DNA of 27,821 bases from a virus. Positions 22,470 through 27,821 of the stretch are shown piece by piece (position 1 is the stretch's first letter; each line of letters opens with the position of its first letter). The stretch spans positions 1 to 27,821 of IMG/VR virus record IMGVR_UViG_3300042905_004680; one strand, given 5' to 3'. The notes beneath the pieces were generated by a model that had not been told where the DNA came from, made no database searches, and saw only the letters and a list, made by a program, of their open reading frames with translations. The position numbers and the translations under genes are program-made.

Positions 22470-22990
22470 GCCTCACCCCCGAGGTTCTTCGCGATTGTCC
22501 GCCGCACGAGCTCCTGGTCAAAGACCTTGCGGTCTTCGAGCTTCTGCTGGCCACGGTTGCGCGCGGTCTTTTCGATGCGCTCGACCACGCCGGCCGTGAC
22601 GTCGCCCGCCGGCCGCGGAGACGCCGCAAAGATGTCCGCGTGCGCGGCCCGGAACTCCTCAAGCGCCTTCCGCCCGTCGGCCGTCCGCGGGTCGACCTGC
22701 GGCGCCACCTGGGCGAGGAGCGACGGGCTGACGCGAGCACCCGCCCGCGTGAGGTAGCCCACCACCTCCTCGCGCTGCGAGGCTGCCATCTGCTGGCGCT
22801 GCTGGTCCAAGAACGCAGCCTGCTGCGCCCGGAGGTCCGCCATCTGCTTCTCAAGCTCCGCCGCCCGAAGCTCCGCCTCGCTTGGCCCTTTCTTGCTGGG
22901 CTTGGCAGGAGCCGCCGCGGTCGCACGCCGCTGCTCCTGCTTCGCCTTTTGCTTTGCCCGCATCGCTGCAAGCTGGTCTTTCAGACTCAT
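22466..22990 (-). CDS. Scaffold-like coiled-coil protein
   Basis: A 174-residue protein with AGGAGG upstream of ATG 22990. Residues 1-75 are Lys/Gln/Ala/Glu-rich and form a coiled coil with a Pro/Ala break near 25-35. After a short linker, the rest is helical, with a basic C-terminus (RRTIAKNLGGEA). High charge, a coiled coil and a position upstream of the major capsid gene are typical of scaffold proteins, which guide procapsid assembly and then leave. No protease gene is seen nearby, so a non-cleaved scaffold would be expected. It could also be another assembly factor. Confidence 0.5.
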   Translation of the reverse strand: MSLKDQLAAMRAKQKAKQEQRRATAAAPAKPSKKGPSEAELRAAELEKQMADLRAQQAAFLDQQRQQMAASQREEVVGYLTRAGARVSPSLLAQVAPQVDPRTADGRKALEEFRAAHADIFAASPRPAGDVTAGVVERIEKTARNRGQQKLEDRKVFDQELVRRTIAKNLGGEA

Positions 22991-23007
22991 GTCTCCACCC
23001 TCCTGCT

Positions 23008-23232
23008 TTACGCGGCCTCGACGTCGACCACTTCGGCCTCGGCCGCTGCCTCGTCCTCGAGGACCTCGTCCTCTTCGCCGTCGTCTTCCATGAACTCAAG
23101 GTGCTGAATCAGACGCGCGACCATCTCGGCCACCTTCGCCTCAAGCTCCGTCGTCGGCTCCGCCGGCAGCAGCGCCACGAGCTCGTCCGCGAGAATACCC
23201 AGCTTGTCCACGTTCTCCTGAAACTCGTCCAT
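23008..23232 (-). CDS. Small acidic head-region protein
   Basis: A 74-residue protein with GGGAGG five bases before ATG 23232; the frame continues upstream only as a shadow of the previous gene. It has an N-terminal amphipathic helix region (ENVDKLGILADELVALL, LEAKVAEMVARLIQHLEF), then a strongly acidic tail of about 25 residues rich in Glu, Asp and Ala. No motif is recognised. Its position before the scaffold-like gene suggests a role in head assembly; acidic tails of this kind can act as binding partners for basic segments, such as that of the next protein, but this is speculation. Confidence 0.55.
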   Translation of the reverse strand: MDEFQENVDKLGILADELVALLPAEPTTELEAKVAEMVARLIQHLEFMEDDGEEDEVLEDEAAAEAEVVDVEAA

Positions 23233-23233
23233 G

Positions 23234-23890
23234 TCACCCTCCCAACAGCCGCGAGGCCCGCCGGTTTGCACCACGCACCCGGCTCTGGATTCGCCCCGCC
23301 TCTCCCACTTGCCCGATGCGCTTGGCCATCTCGTCGTCGATGTCGGCCTTGATAGCGTCCACCAGCGCAGCGCGCTCGGGCTCGTTGTACATCAGCACGT
23401 TCGCCGTTTCGTTGCGCCCGGCCAGATAGGCGACCTGCGCCTGTGCTGCCTTGCCCCGGCCCCGCGTGCCGTAGAACGAAATCTTGACCCGGTTGACCGC
23501 CATGGCCCGGACGCCCAGCGAGGCCCACAGGCTGCCGCTCTTGCTCCAGTCGCGACGCCGGCCGCCGGGCTGAAGGTCGAGGTAGCGGTCGTAGTTCTCG
23601 TAGACCGCCCACCCTTGCCACTTGCCCTCGCCAACGCGGTACATGTACCCCGCCGGCTGCGGCTGCCCAGGTGCAACCCACCACCGGTTAGCCTCGTCTT
23701 TGCTGCGCCCGGTGGTGCTGTACTCCCCGAGCGGTGTCCACCGTCCGCCGGTCGGGCTGATGCCCATCTGCACCCGGCGGCGGATGGCCGCGGCCAACGT
23801 GGTCGCCGCGTCCTTCAAGGGCACAATAAGGCGCCTCGACAGCTCGTCGAGCTTGTCAAAGCCCTTGTGGGTAATCTCAAAGCCCAGCAC
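23234..23890 (-). CDS. Mu gpG-like virion morphogenesis protein
   Basis: A 218-residue protein starting at GTG 23890 with GGAGG six bases upstream, overlapping the portal stop by 14 bases. It has an N-terminal helical part (HKGFDKLDELSRRLIVPLKDAATTLAAAIRRRV), then ISPTGGRWTPLGEY. From memory this order is seen in Mu gpG/phage virion morphogenesis proteins, where a helix is followed by a SPxGxxWxPL motif. The C-terminal half is basic, ending RRASRLLGG. It is coded directly after the portal, like head-tail proteins of Mu-like phages. The role is likely in head completion or the neck. Confidence 0.55.
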   Translation of the reverse strand: MLGFEITHKGFDKLDELSRRLIVPLKDAATTLAAAIRRRVQMGISPTGGRWTPLGEYSTTGRSKDEANRWWVAPGQPQPAGYMYRVGEGKWQGWAVYENYDRYLDLQPGGRRRDWSKSGSLWASLGVRAMAVNRVKISFYGTRGRGKAAQAQVAYLAGRNETANVLMYNEPERAALVDAIKADIDDEMAKRIGQVGEAGRIQSRVRGANRRASRLLGG

Positions 23891-25280
23891 CGGGGACCTC
23901 CGGCGGCGGCTCGGCTGGCACGGGCTCGACCGCCTGCTCCTCCTCGGGCATCAGGCGCGCGTCGAGCTCCTCGTCGGCCAGCATGCGACGCAGCGCCTCC
24001 TCGACGCCAATTCCGTCCATCTTGGCGCGGGCGCGCACCTTGCCGATGAGCCCCAGGGTCTGCTGAAGCTGGAGGGCCTGCGCGTCGTGGAGCGGGTCGG
24101 CCGGCAGCACGGGCTCGCGGAACTCGAGCTCCACCTTCGCCGGCGGCAGGACCTCGACGCCACGCACCGCGTTGACGTACGCGCGGACGAGGTCGTAGCA
24201 CCGCTGTTCCCCGCGCTGGAGCTCGTCGAGGTACTTCTGCCGCTCGGTGTCGCGGTCAATCTGCTCCATCTTCTTCGCGAGCGCCGTGATGCCCGCCGAC
24301 TTCAGGAACGTCGCCGGGTTCATGCCCTGGGCGCTGATGACGGCCCGCATGTACTGCTCGTTGGTCGCAGCATACCCCGCGAGGTCCGGCTGCGGGCGCG
24401 CGAAGTCCAGGCGAGCGGTAGGGTCCCCGAACGCCGCCAGTGTCTCCGGCCCCGTGTCCATGTTCTCGGCCTCGCCCGCGCTGACGCCCGAGACGTACAT
24501 CTGGCTGTAGCCCTGCAACCGCGCGATGTGCCCGAGGTCGGTCATGTCGTGGTTGATTGCCCGCTGCGCGTCGAGAAGGTCGTCGGGCGCGTAGCACCAC
24601 CACGCCCCAGAGACCGTGTCGTCTCCACGCATGCACACGACGGGGATGCGGCCAAACGGATTGACTCCGCCAAACGGCGGCGGGTACTCCTCCGCGTACT
24701 CGTCCATCCAAGTGATGTCCGTCGCCGTGAAGCGCGCGGTCGCGTACCGCACCCCGCCGAGGTCCGGGTCCTGCTCGATGGGCACGAGGATGCGCCACGC
24801 CGAGACCTCGTCCTCCGACTGCGCCAGCGGGTCTGTCAGCTCCACCGCCTGGTCGTGCGGCGGCATGGTCACGCAGCGCAGCGAGGCCCCGTTCGGGAAC
24901 AGCCAGACCGTCGACTGGTTGAGCGTGACCAACTGCCCGTAGGCCGCTTGCATCGCCTTGTCGACGCCGGCCTCCGAGTACACAAGCTCGATGACGCGCT
25001 GCACCGCCTCCGGCAGCGGCAGCCCCGTCACCGGGTCCACAAAGGCCCGCGTGCGCTTCATCGAGGCCATCTCGCGGGCGTTGCGCCAGATGAACGGGAC
25101 GACGCGCTGGACGTGCTTCTGCCACGTCTTCGGGTACAGGCGCGCCCGCTGCCGGCGGCTGTCCTCCATGTTGCGGTGCAGGTACTCCCAGAGGATGCGC
25201 ATCTTGTCGCGCCAGACCTGCGAGCCCGGACCGTCCGTGAGGTATCGCCACCCGCCGTTAAGTTGCAGCGCCAGACTCAT
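23877..25280 (-). CDS. Portal protein
   Basis: A 467-residue protein with GTGAGGT before ATG 25280, eight bases after the terminase stop. An N-terminal helical region (RDKMRILWEYLHRNMEDSRRQRARLYP) leads into a long mixed region with VRYATARFTATDITWMDE and NPFGRIPVVCMRGDD, the latter typical of portal proteins (a GxxPvv strand). Then come AINHDMTDLGHIARLQGYSQMY and a long helix (EQIDRDTERQKYLDELQRGEQRCYDL) matching the clip/stem region. The C-terminus is acidic and Pro-rich. It would form the dodecameric ring through which DNA is packaged and ejected. Its position straight after the large terminase and its size support the call. Confidence 0.8.
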   Translation of the reverse strand: MSLALQLNGGWRYLTDGPGSQVWRDKMRILWEYLHRNMEDSRRQRARLYPKTWQKHVQRVVPFIWRNAREMASMKRTRAFVDPVTGLPLPEAVQRVIELVYSEAGVDKAMQAAYGQLVTLNQSTVWLFPNGASLRCVTMPPHDQAVELTDPLAQSEDEVSAWRILVPIEQDPDLGGVRYATARFTATDITWMDEYAEEYPPPFGGVNPFGRIPVVCMRGDDTVSGAWWCYAPDDLLDAQRAINHDMTDLGHIARLQGYSQMYVSGVSAGEAENMDTGPETLAAFGDPTARLDFARPQPDLAGYAATNEQYMRAVISAQGMNPATFLKSAGITALAKKMEQIDRDTERQKYLDELQRGEQRCYDLVRAYVNAVRGVEVLPPAKVELEFREPVLPADPLHDAQALQLQQTLGLIGKVRARAKMDGIGVEEALRRMLADEELDARLMPEEEQAVEPVPAEPPPEVPGAGL

Positions 25281-25287
25281 CGAGACC

Positions 25288-26781
25288 TCACAAGTGCTTG
25301 CGGCTCAGCATGTAAGCCGTCGAGTGCCGGGAATGTACCATCACCTGGTGCATGCGCAAAGCGTCGCACCCGTGGTCAAAGACGTTGTCTTTGTGCGGGA
25401 TGTTGGTGATTACTCCAAACATGTCCTGCTTGTACCTGTAGTTTTGGACGCATGCAACGATTCCGCGCCGTTCGTCCGTCTTCGCCAGGTGCCGCGCGAA
25501 GAGCAGCATCGGCGAGCGCTCCACCGGGTCGAGCTGGTCACGCACAAGCTCAATGCCCTCGGCCACGCTCTGCTCAAGGCGACTGTTCATTCGATGCACC
25601 TGCGACTTCGGGAACTGCTCAAGGCACCACTGAATCTCCCGCTTGACCGCGCGGTCGCAGACGATGTGCGTGGGCTCGCGCTGAAGGCGCTTGCAGCGCA
25701 TGACGATTTCCTCGTGGAGCTTGCCCGTCGGCACGTTGTCCGGGCAGAGCTCGTCGAAGACGATGCTGCGGCCCTGCGGGTCGCGGGCAATCCAGAGGAC
25801 GTGCGGGTACTGGTCGCCGGCGTCGTACGCCAGGTCGTACTCCATGTTAGCCAAGAAGCGACTGAACTCGACGCAATGCCGCTGCTCGTCGAACTCGGCC
25901 CAGATGACCGACTCCGGCCGCAGGATTTCGGCGAGCACCTCCTGCCGCCAGCGCCGCGCGCTGTAGTGGACCCGCAGGCCGTCGAGGTAGTTGGCGGGCA
26001 GGTGCGGGTTGTCCAGCGCCGTGTTGCGCCACCAGCCCCACCGCATCAGCTCCTTGCGGCGCTCGCCCTCGTCCTCGATGCCCTGCGCCTTGGTGCGGGC
26101 CTCGTGGAACTTGGCGACCACACCGCGCAGGCCGTTCGGCGTGGTGGTCCCGAAGATCTGGCGCCACTTGCTCCCCGGCCGCCGGATACGCCCGTCGACG
26201 GTGTCCCAGACCTCCAGCGACCGCGGGATGGTTTCGATTTCGTCCATCCACGCCGTGCTGAACTCGAAGCCCAGCAGGTTTGCAATCTTGGCGTAGGTGC
26301 GGGCGAAGACCTTGCCGCCGCAGACGAGGGTCTGCTCCTTGGCCGCCTTGTGCCACTTGCCACTCGCCAGCGGGTAGCCGGCCTGCTCCATCTCCTCGAC
26401 GTACCGGTGCCAGTGCGGCAGGTTCACGTTGCTGACCTGGTCGTGCGTCGGACCCGACAGCATGTGCCAGCCGCCCGGATTGGCGATGACGCCCATGACG
26501 AACTCGGCCCCGGCCCACGCCGTCTTGCCCGCCCCGATGCCCCCGAGGTGCAGCTTTTGGGTCTTCGGGCTCGTGTAGCGACCCTTCGCCGCGTCCCACT
26601 CCGGCAGCGACAGACCCGCGCAGTGCGCCTGTATCATGTGCGCCATGGGCTTGTAGGTCGTGACCGAGCAGAAGAACTGCAGCAACAGCCGCCGGTCCTT
26701 GGACAGCTCCTCGCGCAGCTCCCGCCACCCACGCATCTTGATGCTGGCCGCCGCGCGTCGGGCGCTCCGCCTGTCACTCAT
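25288..26781 (-). CDS. terL: Terminase large subunit
   Basis: A 497-residue protein taken from ATG 26781, which overlaps the methyltransferase stop in an ATGA junction; earlier in-frame ATGs at 26796 and 26838 lie inside the upstream genes. The ATPase half shows Walker A GGIGAGKT (residues 80-87), Walker B FSTAWMDE (174-181) and the coupling motif TTTPNG (212-217). The nuclease half has acidic residues at the expected places: Asp320 and Asp323 in AYDAGDQ, Asp376 in HIVCDRA, and Asp469/Asp473 in FDHGCDALR. It packages DNA into the procapsid through the portal and cuts concatemers. All key residues are intact. The packaging strategy cannot be told from this window. Confidence 0.95.
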   Translation of the reverse strand: MSDRRSARRAAASIKMRGWRELREELSKDRRLLLQFFCSVTTYKPMAHMIQAHCAGLSLPEWDAAKGRYTSPKTQKLHLGGIGAGKTAWAGAEFVMGVIANPGGWHMLSGPTHDQVSNVNLPHWHRYVEEMEQAGYPLASGKWHKAAKEQTLVCGGKVFARTYAKIANLLGFEFSTAWMDEIETIPRSLEVWDTVDGRIRRPGSKWRQIFGTTTPNGLRGVVAKFHEARTKAQGIEDEGERRKELMRWGWWRNTALDNPHLPANYLDGLRVHYSARRWRQEVLAEILRPESVIWAEFDEQRHCVEFSRFLANMEYDLAYDAGDQYPHVLWIARDPQGRSIVFDELCPDNVPTGKLHEEIVMRCKRLQREPTHIVCDRAVKREIQWCLEQFPKSQVHRMNSRLEQSVAEGIELVRDQLDPVERSPMLLFARHLAKTDERRGIVACVQNYRYKQDMFGVITNIPHKDNVFDHGCDALRMHQVMVHSRHSTAYMLSRKHL

Positions 26782-27469
26782 CGGAGCATCCGCCATGCTG
26801 TTGCCGCCACTGCTGGTACTTGTCCGTTTCCGATGCATCGCAGGCGGTCCACTCGAGCGGCCACCCCATCAGCCACTCGACCCACGTCGGGTTCAACGCC
26901 CCACCAGCTTGCTCCGCCAAATTGCGATGCGCCGGCCACTTCTGCATAGACGGCGCCATCATGTTCGCCTTTGCCGTCGGCGTCGGTAGCCACGAGCCAG
27001 AGTCGGTCGCGCTTGTGAGGGGCGCCAACGTGGTGCGCTCCCAGCACGCCCCACCGCGCATCATACCCCAGCGCGGCAAAGTCACCGAGGACTCTGGCAA
27101 GGCCTCGTCCCACAAGCATCGGTGAGTTCTCCACGAACGCGTAGCGAGGTCGTACCTCACCAATGATTCGCGCCATGTGCTTCCACATGGAGGACCGCTG
27201 TCCGTCGATTCCCGCGCCCTTTCCGGCGGCGCTGATGTCCTGGCAGGGAAAGCCCCCAGAAACAACGTCAACACGGCCTCGCCATGGGCGGCCGTCAAAG
27301 GTTTGAACGTCATCCCAGATTGGGAAAGGCGGCAGTGCTCCGTCGTTCTGGCGGGCAACCAAGACGCTTGCGGCGTAGGCGTCCCACTCGACAGCGCACA
27401 CGGTGCGCCATCCAAGCAGGTGTCCGCCGAGTATGCCTCCACCAGCGCCCGCGAAAAGAGCCAGCTCAT
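26774..27469 (-). CDS. Trp-rich protein overlapping the methyltransferase in a second frame
   Basis: A 231-residue open frame on the same strand as the methyltransferase, shifted by one base in register, starting and stopping four bases further on. It starts MSWLFSRALV at an ATG seven bases after GAGGAG, better spacing than the methyltransferase ATG (three bases). Notable stretches are PARTSAPPERA, WRESLVRYDLATRSWRTH, TLPRWGMMRGG, LPTPTA, NPTWVEWLMGWP and TDKYQQW. From memory, phage proteins annotated on their own carry the same series (MSFLFSRALV, WPRWGMMRNG, LNPxWVEWLMGWP). It may be a real overprinted gene of unknown function, or a conserved shadow of the methyltransferase family that has been annotated widely. 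Confidence 0.5.
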   Translation of the reverse strand: MSWLFSRALVEAYSADTCLDGAPCALSSGTPTPQASWLPARTTEHCRLSQSGMTFKPLTAAHGEAVLTLFLGAFPARTSAPPERARESTDSGPPCGSTWRESLVRYDLATRSWRTHRCLWDEALPESSVTLPRWGMMRGGACWERTTLAPLTSATDSGSWLPTPTAKANMMAPSMQKWPAHRNLAEQAGGALNPTWVEWLMGWPLEWTACDASETDKYQQWRQQHGGCSDE

Positions 27470-27473
27470 TCAT
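26778..27473 (-). CDS. DNA cytosine-5 methyltransferase (short phage type)
   Basis: A 231-residue protein starting MNELALFAGAGGG at ATG 27473. C5 methyltransferase motifs appear in order: motif I LFAGAGG (6-12), AVEWD (II, 27-31), WDDVQ (III, 53-57), catalytic Cys77 in GGFPCQD (IV), VENSP (VI, 114-118), GAPHKRDRLWLVA (VIII, about 150-162) and GNGQVP (X, 215-220). Only about 50 residues separate VIII and X, and no clear motif IX is seen, so target recognition is minimal. It would methylate phage DNA, probably to evade host restriction; no restriction nuclease is coded nearby. Its stop overlaps terL (ATGA). A second full-length frame shares the same DNA. Confidence 0.85.
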   Translation of the reverse strand: MNELALFAGAGGGILGGHLLGWRTVCAVEWDAYAASVLVARQNDGALPPFPIWDDVQTFDGRPWRGRVDVVSGGFPCQDISAAGKGAGIDGQRSSMWKHMARIIGEVRPRYAFVENSPMLVGRGLARVLGDFAALGYDARWGVLGAHHVGAPHKRDRLWLVATDADGKGEHDGAVYAEVAGASQFGGASWWGVEPDVGRVADGVAARVDRLRCIGNGQVPAVAATAWRMLR

Positions 27474-27482
27474 TGTCTCCTC
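27467..27482 (-). promoter_or_regulatory. Shared ribosome site with two ATG starts in two frames
   Basis: Minus strand GAGGAG (27482-27477) is followed by ACA, ATG (27473), A, ATG (27469). The first ATG opens the methyltransferase with three-base spacing; the second opens the overlapping Trp-rich frame with seven-base spacing. The upstream gene's TGA (27483-27481) is built into the site, so termination there may feed re-initiation. Confidence 0.7.
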
Positions 27483-27821
27483 AGCTGACGATGTTGTCAT
27501 CACCGGTCGCACGCTCCGGAAAGGGTAGGGGCATCTGGAGGTCCAGCGGCACCTGGACAAGCTGGTTGTCGGCGGTCGCGTTGGCCCCGAAGCGCTCGGC
27601 CATCAGCCGCAAATGGCGCAGCTGCGCCGCCGCGAGCTTCTCGTAGCTCAGAGTCTGCGCATCCTCGGCCCCCATGCCCGCCAGCATCGAGCGGAGACGC
27701 AGACAGTCGGCCGCCTGAAGCATCATGACGGTCTGGATGTTTAGCGCGTTGTCGTCGAAGAGGCGCTCAACCGCCTGCGCGACGTGCGCCGGGTAGTACT
27801 CCCGGAACACCTGCCACCCGA
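27481..27821 (-). CDS. Partial protein upstream of the methyltransferase, possible terminase small subunit
   Basis: The frame is open to the window edge (GWQVFREYYPAHVAQ), so the GTG at 27810 is probably not the start and the N-terminus lies outside. About 112 residues are visible: helical and charged (AVERLFDDNALNIQTVMMLQ, LAAAQLRHLRLMAERFGAN), with an acidic Pro-rich tail (PLDLQMPLPFPERATGDDN). Small terminases are usually coded just upstream of terL and end in such a tail, so that role is plausible, but no DNA-binding motif is visible in this part. Its stop codon overlaps the ribosome site of the next genes. Confidence 0.4.
   Translation of the reverse strand, partial: GWQVFREYYPAHVAQAVERLFDDNALNIQTVMMLQAADCLRLRSMLAGMGAEDAQTLSYEKLAAAQLRHLRLMAERFGANATADNQLVQVPLDLQMPLPFPERATGDDNIVS

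Noticed and set aside
23622-26949. Two plus-strand open frames of 595 and 663 codons opposite portal and terminase
   Set aside because: They lie fully antisense to portal and terminase genes with intact motifs. Their translations are Arg/Leu/His-rich with no recognisable domain.
1073-27821. Contractile tail, integrase, tRNA or restriction nuclease genes
   Set aside because: I searched the visible frames for sheath, baseplate, recombinase and nuclease motifs and for tRNA-like cloverleaf ends and saw none. Absence in this window says nothing about the rest of the genome.

Overview
This window is part of a tailed bacteriophage or prophage genome with high overall GC, about 65% by eye. The gene order is that of a siphovirus: terminase, portal, capsid, neck, tail tube, tail chaperones, tape measure, tail tip, fibres, lysis. 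I see no sheath or baseplate-wedge genes, so a long non-contractile tail is inferred. The host is not identifiable. GC content suggests a GC-rich bacterium, and spanin-like membrane proteins in the lysis block suggest a Gram-negative one. No tRNA, integrase, CRISPR array or insertion sequence was seen.

Layout. Positions 1-1035 carry three small plus-strand genes (the first cut by the window edge), with a strong intrinsic terminator and a plausible promoter between the second and third. A GNRA-capped hairpin at about 1045-1064 separates them from everything else. From 27821 down to 1073 every gene is on the minus strand in one compact late block. Many junctions are 1-4 base start/stop overlaps, which suggests translational coupling.

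Reading the late block in transcription order: a partial gene (possible small terminase), a DNA cytosine-5 methyltransferase overlapped end to end by a second open frame, large terminase (terL), portal, a gpG-like morphogenesis protein, an acidic small protein, a scaffold-like coiled-coil protein, an unknown protein, a possible decoration protein, a Mu gpT-like major capsid protein, a neck adaptor with an EF-hand-like loop, a tail terminator, the tail tube protein, and two tail chaperone frames joined by a probable -1 frameshift signal. Then follow the tape measure, two tail-tip proteins, a large tail hub, three small distal-tail proteins, a giant protein with 38 twenty-residue repeats, a small accessory protein, a 901-residue adhesin with autotransporter-type beta-strand repeats, and a small virion-like protein. 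The block ends with a zinc-ribbon protein, a CHAP-like endolysin and four small membrane proteins.

Most interesting points: (1) two same-strand frames of identical length (231 residues each) fully overlap at the methyltransferase locus, share one Shine-Dalgarno site and both look conserved; (2) a CCCTTTC slippery heptamer in the correct register is followed at once by a perfect 8-bp hairpin in the tail chaperone overlap; (3) the 20-residue repeat fibre; (4) a low-GC island that replaces the N-terminal half of the neighbouring adhesin; (5) a candidate single-molecule spanin.
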